DNA of 7,523 nt from Victivallales bacterium (GCA_016285335.1 JAEEQO010000151.1:1-7523); one strand, 5' to 3'; positions 1 to 6,343 are shown, counted from the first letter of the stretch. The notes: a model not told the origin generated them from the letters alone. Numbers and translations are program-made.

Positions 1-1
1 A

Positions 2-574
2 TACGACGGCAGCCGGTACACGCACATCGCCGAGCGCGTGAAACGGGAGCCGGAGACCAGGATCGACCTCGATGCCGAATACGACGGCAAGCTCGACCCG
101 GTCACGAAGAAGCCCATCCGCCTCCGCTGGCGCTATGTCCAGACCGACACGAACTGCATTCGCACGCCGGACAAGATGGACAACGCGATCTACTATGCCT
201 ATACAGACGTTCATTTCGAGGAAGACACCGACGTCCTCGCCATGATCGGCACCGACGACGCCAGTGTCCTCTGGATCAACGGCGAACAGGTCTGGCTCGA
301 CGACGAGCTCAGCACCTGGGGCCTCCACGAAAACATCCTCCACGTGCATTTCCGCAAGGGCTGGAACACCATCCTCTTCTGCGTCGAAAACGGCCCCGAC
401 GAATGCCAGTTCTCGTTCGTCATGGTCCGCGAGGAGACCAAGGCCGCCGCGGACGCCGCCAAACGCGCCGCCGAACAGCGCCGAAACGATCAGCAATCCC
501 GGCCGACGCAGCCCCAGGCCACGCGCACCGGCACGACGCCGCTCCGTCCGAACGGTTCCTCCATCATCCGCTGA
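2..574 (+). CDS. C-terminal part of a jelly-roll (galactose-binding-like) domain protein, 5' end outside window
   Basis: The frame is open from base 2, so the gene starts upstream; 190 residues are visible. A GTG at 38 is in frame but there is no reason to prefer it as the start. The middle of the fragment (about residues 60-140) reads like the accessory beta-sandwich domains common in Planctomycetota and Lentisphaerota proteins: a Tyr-rich strand (AIYYAYTDVHF), then GTDDASVLWINGEQVW, then KGWNTILFCVENG and a closing FSFVMV strand. The DD..V.WINGE.V and KGWN.ILF.VENG pair is the recognisable part. The last about 45 residues are a charged Ala/Lys/Arg/Glu stretch followed by a Pro/Thr/Arg-rich, probably disordered tail. 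The domain may bind sugars or another protein; enzymatic identity cannot be judged because the N-terminus is missing. exbB follows after 45 bp, so cotranscription is likely. Domain class is moderately sure, function unknown. Confidence 0.75.
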   Translation, partial: YDGSRYTHIAERVKREPETRIDLDAEYDGKLDPVTKKPIRLRWRYVQTDTNCIRTPDKMDNAIYYAYTDVHFEEDTDVLAMIGTDDASVLWINGEQVWLDDELSTWGLHENILHVHFRKGWNTILFCVENGPDECQFSFVMVREETKAAADAAKRAAEQRRNDQQSRPTQPQATRTGTTPLRPNGSSIIR

Positions 575-619
575 ACACACAAAAACATAAATAACGTAGT
601 AAACAACGAAAGGTTCTCC

Positions 620-1390
620 ATGAAACTTCCCATCCGTGCTTCGGTCCCCGCCGCGCTCTTCCTCATCCCGGGACTTCTCGCCGCCCAGACCGCCGCCGAA
701 ACCTCCTCAGAAACAGCGGAAGCGGCCGCGCCCGCCGACGAACTGACCATCGACTGGATCCAGGAGATCATCAACGGCGGCATGACCTCCGTCGTGCTCC
801 TGATCCTCAGCGCCGCCGCCATCGGATTCCTCGTCGAACGCCTCATCCGCATGCGGAAGAAATACCTGGCGCCCGCCTACTACGCCGATTTCTTCGCCGA
901 CGCGCTCGCGAAGGGGGACGACGAAGCGATCATCAGGGAAGCCGAGGCGAAACCGAGCATCCTCGCCGATGCTGGAGCCTACATCGTGGAGCACCGTTCC
1001 CGCGCCCATCAGGCGCAGCAGCGCGCCGTCGACGAAGCGCGTCTCCAGACCTCCGTCGCGGATGCCGCCGCCCGCGCGATCGAACGCCACAGACAGCGCT
1101 GCTATCCGCTCGCGATCATCGCCACGATGGCACCGATGCTCGGCCTGCTCGGCACCGTGATCGGCATGATCGAGGCGTTCTCGAAGGTCGCCATCCTCGG
1201 CGATACCGGCGATGCCGCGCTGCTGGCGGACTCCATCAGCAAGGCGCTCATCACCACCGACATGGGCCTCGTGCTCGCCATCCCGTCCCTCGGCGCTTAC
1301 CACTACCTGAAGCAGAAACTCTCCATCGCCGAGCTCGCCATCGAGGAAGCGCTCGAAGCCATGTTCGCCGCGCTTGACGCCCAGCGCTAA
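620..1390 (+). CDS. exbB: MotA/TolQ/ExbB family proton-channel protein with N-terminal signal sequence
   Basis: A 256-residue inner-membrane subunit of an ExbB/ExbD or TolQ/TolR-type motor that couples proton flow to work across the envelope. Residues 1-22 look like a signal peptide (hydrophobic FLIPGLLAA), followed by an Ala/Glu-rich linker to about residue 42. Membrane segments fall at about 55-75, 163-185 and 209-230, with a cytoplasmic domain at 76-160. The family signature is clear: MAPMLGLLGTVIGMIEAF (170-187) and KALITTDMGLVLAIP (208-222). The ATG at 620 has a good ribosome site, GAAAGG at 608-613, six bases away. exbD begins 21 bp downstream, giving the usual motor gene pair. By recalled alignment, the position of the conserved Glu in helix 3 of E. 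coli ExbB is Lys208 here, with Asp214 nearby. The family is certain; ExbB versus TolQ cannot be decided without a TonB or TolA neighbour. Confidence 0.92.
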   Translation: MKLPIRASVPAALFLIPGLLAAQTAAETSSETAEAAAPADELTIDWIQEIINGGMTSVVLLILSAAAIGFLVERLIRMRKKYLAPAYYADFFADALAKGDDEAIIREAEAKPSILADAGAYIVEHRSRAHQAQQRAVDEARLQTSVADAAARAIERHRQRCYPLAIIATMAPMLGLLGTVIGMIEAFSKVAILGDTGDAALLADSISKALITTDMGLVLAIPSLGAYHYLKQKLSIAELAIEEALEAMFAALDAQR

Positions 1391-1411
1391 AACCGGCAGG
1401 ACCCGTCTCCC

Positions 1412-1834
1412 ATGCGCATCAAACGATCATCGGAGGATAAGCTCGAGATCGGCATGTCGTCGCTCATCGACTGCGTGTTCCTGCTCCTCATCTTCTTCCT
1501 GGTCACCACCATCGCGAAGAAGGAGAACCGCGACATCGACATCGACCTGCCCGTCTCGACCTCCTCGCTCGACGTGCCGCCGGACAACGATACCATGGTC
1601 ATCGGCGTGAACAAGGAGAAGATGCTGTTCTACAACGGGCGTCCGGTCACGATCTCCGAGCTGCACCAGATCCTGCTGGAGCTCTCCGAGGAGAACCAGG
1701 ACCGCCGCATCCGCGTGGACTGCGACAAGGCGGTCGCGTTCAGCCGCGTGGTCGAGGTCCTCGACCTGTGCTCGTTCCGCGGCCTGCACAACGTCGCCGT
1801 CCGCACCTACGACGAGCAGTACAACACCCGCTGA
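1412..1834 (+). CDS. exbD: ExbD/TolR family biopolymer transport protein
   Basis: A 140-residue partner of the preceding ExbB, close to the roughly 140 residues usual for ExbD. It has a short cytoplasmic N-terminus, one membrane helix at about 16-35 (SSLIDCVFLLLIFFLVTT) and a periplasmic domain to the end. Asp20 at the start of the helix is the expected proton-carrying aspartate of the family. The juxtamembrane DIDIDLPVSTS (41-51) matches the conserved ExbD region just outside the membrane. The C-terminal domain keeps the pattern RIRVDCDKAVAFSRVVEVLD, with the usual K-x-V-x-(Y/F) strand-helix unit. The ATG at 1412 is preceded by CAGGA at 1397-1401, and the gene lies 21 bp after exbB, so the two are surely cotranscribed. 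Which cargo protein the motor energises is not shown in this window. Confidence 0.92.
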   Translation: MRIKRSSEDKLEIGMSSLIDCVFLLLIFFLVTTIAKKENRDIDIDLPVSTSSLDVPPDNDTMVIGVNKEKMLFYNGRPVTISELHQILLELSEENQDRRIRVDCDKAVAFSRVVEVLDLCSFRGLHNVAVRTYDEQYNTR

Positions 1835-1878
1835 CCGCCGGACGCCGTCCGAAGCCGCTGCGAGCTCGATCCGACCCG

Positions 1879-1919
1879 AAGGGATCCGTGCTTTCCGTGC
1901 GGATTCCCTGCCGTTTTTC
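1879..1919 (+). terminator. Probable intrinsic terminator after exbD
   Basis: AGGGATCCG (1880-1888) pairs with CGGATTCCCT (1900-1909), leaving one bulged T and an 11-base loop. A T-tract follows at 1914-1918 after GCCG. It sits 45 bp after the exbD stop and just before the tsaD promoter, where the end of the motor operon is expected. The bulge and the short gap before the T-tract make it good but not perfect. Confidence 0.55.
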
Positions 1920-1929
1920 TGCTTCCGGC

Positions 1930-1958
1930 TTGATTTCCCCCCGTTCAAATGCTATATT
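1930..1958 (+). promoter_or_regulatory. Sigma70-type promoter of tsaD-gph
   Basis: TTGATT (1930-1935) and TATATT (1953-1958) are separated by exactly 17 bp in an otherwise GC-rich region, directly downstream of a terminator and 50 bp before the tsaD ATG. Predicted transcription start is near 1965. The -10 box lies inside an inverted repeat listed separately. Confidence 0.7.
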
Positions 1959-1975
1959 ATTAGATTGCATTTGAA
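1944..1975. promoter_or_regulatory. Operator-like inverted repeat around the tsaD -10 box
   Basis: TTCAAATGC (1944-1952) and GCATTTGAA (1967-1975) are perfect 9-bp inverted arms separated by 14 bases. The left arm ends exactly where the -10 box begins, and the right arm covers the predicted transcription start. A dyad of this size and placement is what a dimeric DNA-binding regulator would use. It might instead be coincidental AT-rich sequence; no regulator gene is next to it. Confidence 0.4.
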
Positions 1976-2008
1976 TTTCAACCGATTAACAGGGACCCGG
2001 GGCAGAAC

Positions 2009-3097
2009 ATGAGCCTGATTTTGGGAATCGAATCCAGCTGCGACGAGACCGCCGCGTCGGTCGTGGAGGACGGAAAGAACGTCCTTTCCAACGCCGTGGC
2101 GTCGCAGATCGCGAAGCACGCTCCCTACGGCGGCGTGATCCCCGAACTCGCCGCCCGTGCCCATCTGACCGCGGTGCGCCCGACGCTCGACGAGGCGCTG
2201 AAGACCGCGGGCGTGACGCTCCGCGACCTCGACGCCGTGGCGGTGACGCATGCGCCCGGGCTGATCCCCGCGCTGCTCGTCGGCCTCAATTTCGCGAAGG
2301 GGCTCTCCGCCGCGAACGATCTGCCGCTGATCCCGATCAACCATTTCTCCGCCCACATCTACGGGGCGTTCCTCGAACAGGAAGACCTCTTGTTCGGCGA
2401 TCCCGACCTCTTCCCGATGCTCGCGGTCGTCGTTTCCGGCGGCCACACCGCGCTGGTCGTGGTCGGCAGCGACGGCAAAATGACGCTCGCCGGGACCACG
2501 CTCGACGACGCCGCGGGCGAAGCCTTCGACAAGGCAGCGAAGATCCTGAACCTCGGCTACCCCGGCGGCCCGGTCATCGAACGCCTCGCCAAGCAGGGCG
2601 ACCCGCACGCGGTCAACTTCCCGCGTTCGCTCACGCCCACCTCCGGCAAGCCCGTCGCGCCCGAAAACCGTTTCCACTTCAGCTTCAGCGGTGTGAAGAC
2701 CGCGCTGCTCTACCACGTGAAAAACCTCGGCGGCGTGGAGAACATCCGCGACCAGGTGCTGTTCGACATCCTCGCCTCGTACCAGGAGGCGATCGTGGAC
2801 GTGCTTTGCAGGAAGGCGTTCGACGCCGCAAAGTATTTCGACGTCCGCTCCATCGTGCTCGCCGGCGGCGTGGCATGCAACGGCGCGCTTCGCGACCGCT
2901 TCCAGGCTACCGTCCCGAAACGCTACCGCGCCGTCCTGCCGCTCAAAAAATACTGTACGGACAACGCCGCCATGGTCGGCGGTCTGGGCTGGCATTACTG
3001 GAAACGCGGCGTGACCGCGCCCGCCGACCTCGACGCCCAGGCGCGTCTGCCTCTGAACCAGACCATTCCCATCTGGTTCGACAAGGTCCGCCCGTGA
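2009..3097 (+). CDS. tsaD: tRNA N6-adenosine threonylcarbamoyltransferase TsaD
   Basis: This 362-residue protein (E. coli TsaD has 337) transfers threonylcarbamoyl from TC-AMP to A37 of ANN-decoding tRNAs, working with TsaB and TsaE in the cytoplasm. Hallmarks in order: GIESSCDETAASVV (6-19), GGVIPELAARAH (41-52), the metal-binding HxxxH as H112-FSA-H116 within INHFSAHIYG, SGGHT (143-147), LDDAAGEAFDKAA (165-177), GYPGGP (183-188), FSFSGVKTALL (224-234), LAGGVACN (284-291) and CTDNAAM (316-322), where Asp318 should be the C-terminal metal ligand. All key residues are present, so the enzyme should be active. The ATG at 2009 puts GIESSCDET where the family has it; GGGG at 1999-2002 or AGGGA at 1991-1995 may serve as ribosome site. 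Its stop overlaps the start of the next gene. tsaB and tsaE are not in the window. Confidence 0.97.
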   Translation: MSLILGIESSCDETAASVVEDGKNVLSNAVASQIAKHAPYGGVIPELAARAHLTAVRPTLDEALKTAGVTLRDLDAVAVTHAPGLIPALLVGLNFAKGLSAANDLPLIPINHFSAHIYGAFLEQEDLLFGDPDLFPMLAVVVSGGHTALVVVGSDGKMTLAGTTLDDAAGEAFDKAAKILNLGYPGGPVIERLAKQGDPHAVNFPRSLTPTSGKPVAPENRFHFSFSGVKTALLYHVKNLGGVENIRDQVLFDILASYQEAIVDVLCRKAFDAAKYFDVRSIVLAGGVACNGALRDRFQATVPKRYRAVLPLKKYCTDNAAMVGGLGWHYWKRGVTAPADLDAQARLPLNQTIPIWFDKVRP

Positions 3098-3741
3098 GCT
3101 CCGTCGTCGCGTTCGACATGGACGGTACGCTGATCGACTCCGCCGCCGACATCGGAGCCGCCGCGAACCGCATGCGCGCCTCGTTCGGGCTGAAACCGCT
3201 TCCGCGCGGAGCCGTTGTCCGCATGGTCGGCAACGGCGCGCGTGTGCTTGTGGCGCGGGCGACCGCGGACGCCCCCGGACTGGACCAGGACGAGGCGTTC
3301 CGGCGTTACCGTCACGAATACGATACGCACCTCATCGACGAAACGCGGCTGTATCCCGGCGTCCCCGAGGGACTGGAAGCCCTGAAATCCGCCGGGTTCC
3401 GCCTGGCCGTCTTCACGAACAAGCCGCACGGCTCCACGCTGTTCATCCTGAAGGGGCTCGGCATCGACGCCTTTTTCCCGGTCGTGGTCGGCGCGGATTC
3501 CGGGTTCCCGCTGAAGCCCGCGCCCGAGGCGCTGTTTCATATCCTCGAAGCGACCGGGACCGACGCCGCGGGATCGTGGATGGTCGGCGACAACTGGACG
3601 GACATCGATTCGGGGCACGCGGCGGGATTCCGCACCGCTCACTGCACCTACGGCTACGGCGCCCCGGACAAGTTCCAGCCGGACGCCGTCTGCGCCGATT
3701 TCGAAGCCGTGAAACAGGCGATCCTGGAATCGCGGAATTGA
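3094..3741 (+). CDS. gph: HAD-superfamily hydrolase, phosphoglycolate phosphatase-like (Gph)
   Basis: A 215-residue HAD phosphatase that most resembles Gph, which hydrolyses 2-phosphoglycolate to glycolate, for example that released in DNA repair. Motif I is DMDGT (8-12, nucleophile Asp8, acid/base Asp10), followed by LIDSAADI as in Gph. The cap includes VGNGARVLV (45-53), typical of this subfamily. Motif II is Thr108 in VFTNKP, motif III is Lys141 in PLKPAPEAL, and motif IV is GDNWTDID (165-172). The start is GTG at 3094: it overlaps the tsaD stop as GTGA, has AAGG at 3083-3086 seven bases away, and places motif I eight residues in. A longer frame back to 2806 exists but would lie inside tsaD. 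The overlap implies translational coupling with tsaD. HAD enzymes are promiscuous, so the exact substrate is less certain than the family. Confidence 0.88.
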   Translation: MSSVVAFDMDGTLIDSAADIGAAANRMRASFGLKPLPRGAVVRMVGNGARVLVARATADAPGLDQDEAFRRYRHEYDTHLIDETRLYPGVPEGLEALKSAGFRLAVFTNKPHGSTLFILKGLGIDAFFPVVVGADSGFPLKPAPEALFHILEATGTDAAGSWMVGDNWTDIDSGHAAGFRTAHCTYGYGAPDKFQPDAVCADFEAVKQAILESRN

Positions 3742-3744
3742 ACG

Positions 3745-3789
3745 GACGGAAACTTTTTTGGAAAAAAAAAGAAGTTCCGTCGCTTTTTT
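3745..3789 (+). terminator. Intrinsic terminator after gph
   Basis: GACGGAAACTT (3745-3755) pairs with AAGTTCCGTC (3772-3781) with one bulged base. The loop contains a T-run facing an A-run that can extend the stem. GC and a run of six T (3784-3789) follow. It begins four bases after the gph stop and ends just before the next promoter. Confidence 0.65.
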
Positions 3790-3790
3790 C

Positions 3791-3819
3791 TTGGATTTTT
3801 TGGAAAACGCGGATATATT
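3791..3819 (+). promoter_or_regulatory. Sigma70-type promoter of the first pilin-like gene
   Basis: TTGGAT (3791-3796) and TATATT (3814-3819) with a 17-bp spacer, following directly on the gph terminator. The predicted start near 3826 gives a leader of about 60 bases before the ATG at 3885. The layout matches that of the paralogous gene downstream. Confidence 0.65.
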
Positions 3820-3884
3820 AAAGCAGTTACGAAATCCGACGTCATACCTTTTTCCCTCTCGCCTTTGTTAACAAGGACACACCC

Positions 3885-4454
3885 ATGAAAAATCGAAACG
3901 AGCTTTTCATCGCGATCGCGACCGCCGCCTTGCTCGCATTCACGCTGCATACCGTGCTCAACATTGGGAGGCCGTCGGGAAAAGCCATACATGCGGACTG
4001 CGTCAGCCATCTTGCCCAGATCGGCAAGGCTTTTTTTCAGTATTCTCTGAGCTATGACGACTGGTATCCGACCACTTCCGCCGGGATCAGCGCGCCGAAA
4101 TGGCTGGATGCCGAGAGCGGCAGAAGTCTCGAACTCCTCCGCGAAGCGGACCTGCTGTGCCCCCCGGAGTACTATCTCTGCCCCGGCAACAAACGCATCA
4201 AAGCCGCGAAAAAGGGGCAAAGCCTTCCGGGCCATGTTTCCTACAACTGGTGCGACGGTCTCAAGGGCAGCAGCTCCGCGCTGTCCCCCGTTGCCTGCGA
4301 CGGCGTCGACAACCACAGTGTTTATACCGGATGGTTCGTCCGCGGCGAAGGCTCCGTCGGCATCGCCAATGGAAGCGATTCCAAGGCATGGACCTACGAT
4401 CCGAATTTCCGGGATTTCTGCTACGAAAAGACCTACACCGATTACAGTTTCTGA
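3885..4454 (+). CDS. Pilin-like paralog lacking the prepilin cleavage motif
   Basis: A 189-residue protein clearly homologous to the canonical pseudopilin-like protein encoded at 4734-5303. Shared blocks include ADC (37-39), QIGKAFFQY (45-53), SYDDWYPT (56-63), SLELLRE (81-87), YLCP (97-100), GHVSY.WCDGL (116-126), ALSPVACDG (132-140) and FVRGEGSVGIANG (151-163). Five cysteines are conserved between the two. The N-terminus differs: MKNRNE then a hydrophobic stretch at about 7-27, without the G-F-T-L-I-E prepilin peptidase site. The in-frame sequence upstream back to the stop at 3819-3821 contains no such site either. The H-X9-DG motif has become H144-X10-E155-G156. AAGGA (3873-3877) lies seven bases before the ATG, and the gene has its own promoter. 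It probably stays membrane-anchored or is processed otherwise; it could be a diverged subunit or a decaying duplicate. Exact role unknown. Confidence 0.85.
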   Translation: MKNRNELFIAIATAALLAFTLHTVLNIGRPSGKAIHADCVSHLAQIGKAFFQYSLSYDDWYPTTSAGISAPKWLDAESGRSLELLREADLLCPPEYYLCPGNKRIKAAKKGQSLPGHVSYNWCDGLKGSSSALSPVACDGVDNHSVYTGWFVRGEGSVGIANGSDSKAWTYDPNFRDFCYEKTYTDYSF

Positions 4455-4581
4455 ACCGCCGTCCACCGCAAACGCATTCGAATGGCCGTCAAGGCTTGTT
4501 TCCAAACCGCTGTCCGCGTATTTTTTCGACCTCCCGAAAAAGACGATTTTTGATGCAAAAAACAAAAAATAAAGGAAAAAT

Positions 4582-4607
4582 AGGCTTTTTTTCAAAAAAA
4601 ACAGCCT
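4582..4607 (+). terminator. A/T-cored hairpin between the pilin-like genes
   Basis: AGGC followed by seven T (4582-4592) faces eight A, a mismatched C and AGCCT (4594-4607), making a hairpin with an A/T core. GGAA upstream and TTCC downstream can add outer pairs. There is only a short T-rich tract after it, so termination is plausible but weak. A second small hairpin, TTTTTCG/CGAAAAA at 4522-4541, also lies in this AT-rich gap (4455-4733). Confidence 0.4.
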
Positions 4608-4624
4608 TTCCGCCGCTTTCCCTC

Positions 4625-4653
4625 TTGTCTTTTTTCCGGACATGAGGTATAAT
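4625..4653 (+). promoter_or_regulatory. Strong sigma70-type promoter of the canonical pseudopilin gene
   Basis: TTGTCT (4625-4630) and a consensus TATAAT (4648-4653) with a 17-bp spacer. Predicted start is near 4660, giving a leader of about 74 bases. The perfect -10 box suggests strong expression. Confidence 0.75.
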
Positions 4654-4733
4654 AATAGGTGCAAATTCTCCGCCCCAACACAAATTTCGTTTGAACGACT
4701 TGTTTCACAACCAACCATAAAGGACACAACACC

Positions 4734-5303
4734 ATGAAACAAAAAGACAAAGGCTTCACCCTGATCGAGCTCCTCGTCGTGATCGCGATTATCGCCATCC
4801 TCGCCGGCATGCTCCTCCCCGCCCTCAACCAGGCCAAGGAAAAAGCCAAACAGGCCGACTGCACCAGCAAGCTTTCCCAGATCGGCAAAGCCTTCTTCCA
4901 GTATGCCATGAGCTATGACGACTGGTATCCGACGAAGTCCTCCACCGTGGCGTGGAAGAAAGACGGCGAATCCCTGGAACTCCTCCGCACCCAGGACCTC
5001 CTGACCGACCCGAAGGGCTATCTCTGCCCGTCCAAGGCCGGCGTCACGCAGGCTCAGCCGAACCAGACCGTCAAGGGTCACGTCTCCTATCTGTGGTGTG
5101 ACGGACTCATGGGCGGCAACGCCACCCTGTCCCCCGTCTCCTGCGACGGCGCTGACAACCACGCTTCCACCGGCCGCTTCGTCCGCGGCGACGGTTCCGT
5201 CGGCGTTGCCAACGGCACTGCCAACAACAAGTGGTACAACGACAACAACTTCAAGAACTTCTGCAAGTCCGGCGTCACGGTCAAGGATTCCGACAAGTTC
5301 TGA
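4734..5303 (+). CDS. Prepilin-type (type II secretion pseudopilin-like) protein with H-X9-DG motif
   Basis: A 189-residue protein with a textbook class III signal: a short charged leader MKQKDKG, cleavage expected after Gly7, then [20 protein letters not shown] with Phe8 as +1 and the conserved Glu at mature position 5. A helix ([24 protein letters not shown]) leads into a cysteine-bearing globular domain with SYDDWYPT (60-67), SLELLR (80-85), YLCP (96-99) and [10 protein letters not shown] (116-125). H143-X9-D153-G154 is an exact H-X9-DG motif, the processing-associated signature found with prepilin signals in Lentisphaerota and Planctomycetota. A prepilin peptidase would cleave and methylate it, and it would be assembled or exposed outside the inner membrane. 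AAGGA (4720-4724) lies nine bases before the ATG. It has its own promoter and a strong terminator, so it is a single-gene unit. Family is certain; which secretion or surface structure it serves is unknown. Confidence 0.93.
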   Translation: MKQKDKGFTLIELLVVIAIIAILAGMLLPALNQAKEKAKQADCTSKLSQIGKAFFQYAMSYDDWYPTKSSTVAWKKDGESLELLRTQDLLTDPKGYLCPSKAGVTQAQPNQTVKGHVSYLWCDGLMGGNATLSPVSCDGADNHASTGRFVRGDGSVGVANGTANNKWYNDNNFKNFCKSGVTVKDSDKF

Positions 5304-5361
5304 TCGAACCTGTTGAGACGATCCTTCAGACGGTGTGATTTACCACACAGTTTGATCATCC

Positions 5362-5408
5362 GATGGGAGACAGCAACTGCAACTGCTGTCTTCCATCTTT
5401 TCTTTTTT
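5362..5408 (+). terminator. Strong intrinsic terminator after the pseudopilin gene
   Basis: A 14-bp stem (5362-5375 with 5384-5397) with a single G-T pair and an 8-base loop is followed by TTTTC and six T (5398-5408). It is the clearest terminator in the window. A smaller hairpin, GTGTG/CACAC at 5333-5348, lies between it and the stop codon. Confidence 0.9.
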
Positions 5409-5491
5409 ATCTCCGTTTGATCGGTTCCGGTCCGCTGCGCACGAATGGTCGCCGCCGGAATGAATTACGCTTCAGAAGGATTCGATGAACC

Positions 5492-6328
5492 ATGCACATC
5501 GGCTGTCATCTTTCCGTCGCGGGCGGCTACCGCCAGCTCTGCGCCGACGCGCTGCAGATCGGCGCGGACACGTTCCAGTTTTTCACGCGCAATCCGCGCG
5601 GCGGGTCCGGCCGCGTGCCGTCGGACGACGAGCTCGCCGAACTCGGCGTCTTCCTGCGCGAACATGACTTTGCCCCGGCGGTCGCCCACGCCCCGTACAC
5701 CCTGAACCCGTGCGCCGCGGTCGACAGCACGCTGCGGTTCGCGCGGGAGGTCATGCGGAGCGATCTGGAACTGCTGGACCGGTTCCCCGTGGAACGCGTC
5801 TACTACAATTTCCACCCCGGCAGCCACGTGGGGCAGGGGATCGAACGCGGCATCGAGCTCATCGCGGAGACGCTCGACCTGGTCATGGACCGCGAGCTGA
5901 AGCCGGTCGTCCTGCTCGAAACGATGTCCGGCAAGGGGTCCGAGGTCGGGTCGAGATTCGAGGAACTGGCGGAGATCATTTCGCGCGCGAAATACGGCGA
6001 CCTGCTGGGCGTGTGCCTCGACACCTGCCATGTCTTCTGCGCCGGGTACGACATCGTGAATCAGCCGGAAGCCGTGCTGGAGGAGTTCGACCGCGTGGTC
6101 GGGCTCGACCGCCTGAAGGCGATTCACCTGAACGATTCCATGATGCCGTTCGCGTCGCACAAGGACCGCCATGCGAAGCTCGACGAGGGCGAGATCGGAT
6201 TTGAAGCGCTCGCACGGTTCGTGGCGCTGGAGCCCGTGCGCGGTCTCCCGCTCGAACTCGAAACGCCGAACGAACTGGACGGTTACGCCGCCGAGATCGC
6301 GCGGATGCGCGCGAGCGTTCCCGCCTGA
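5492..6328 (+). CDS. nfo: Deoxyribonuclease IV (AP endonuclease, Nfo family)
   Basis: A 278-residue TIM-barrel enzyme (E. coli Nfo has 285) that cuts 5' to abasic sites in base excision repair and uses three zinc ions. All nine ligands can be placed: His66 (AHAPYTLN), His108 (NFHPGSH), Glu143 (LLETMSGKG), Asp177 and His180 (LDTCHVF), His212 (HLNDS), Asp225 and His227 (KDRHAKL) and Glu257 (LELETPN). GEIG (233-236) is the usual family block. An in-frame stop at 5486-5488 makes the ATG at 5492 the first possible start. The ribosome site AGAAGGA (5474-5480) is 11 bases away, which is rather far. An out-of-frame ATG at 5485 is better spaced and might lower initiation. I see no convincing promoter between the upstream terminator and the gene. 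Catalytically complete. Confidence 0.97.
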   Translation: MHIGCHLSVAGGYRQLCADALQIGADTFQFFTRNPRGGSGRVPSDDELAELGVFLREHDFAPAVAHAPYTLNPCAAVDSTLRFAREVMRSDLELLDRFPVERVYYNFHPGSHVGQGIERGIELIAETLDLVMDRELKPVVLLETMSGKGSEVGSRFEELAEIISRAKYGDLLGVCLDTCHVFCAGYDIVNQPEAVLEEFDRVVGLDRLKAIHLNDSMMPFASHKDRHAKLDEGEIGFEALARFVALEPVRGLPLELETPNELDGYAAEIARMRASVPA

Positions 6329-6343
6329 TTTGCGGTTCCGGCC

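Noticed and set aside
1952..2995. Minus-strand open frame of 347 codons opposite tsaD
   Set aside because: Shadow of tsaD, whose family motifs are all on the plus strand; the antisense translation is Arg/Asp/Glu/Val-rich without motifs.
2806..3741. Longer version of the HAD phosphatase starting inside tsaD
   Set aside because: The extra N-terminal part is an Arg-rich out-of-frame reading of tsaD. The GTG at 3094 has a ribosome site and puts DMDGT at the family position.
4475..4484. CATTCGAATG palindrome downstream of the first pilin-like gene
   Set aside because: A single 10-bp palindrome far from any promoter box is likely chance.
4522..4541. TTTTTCG/CGAAAAA hairpin as a terminator of the first pilin-like gene
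   Set aside because: The stem is short and mostly A-T, and the following sequence lacks a clear T-tract directly after it.
3654..5162. Minus-strand open frame of 502 codons covering both pilin-like genes
   Set aside because: It runs antisense through two well-supported genes, their promoters and an A/T hairpin, and its translation shows no domain. High GC at third codon positions often leaves the antisense frame open.
5416..5445. TTTGAT/TTGATC as a -35 box for nfo
   Set aside because: No acceptable -10 box lies 16-18 bases downstream; the region there is GC-rich.
5485..5667. Alternative frame from the ATG at 5485, seven bases before nfo
   Set aside because: The product is Arg/Ala-rich low complexity and only shadows nfo. 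The ATG may matter as a competing start but not as a gene.
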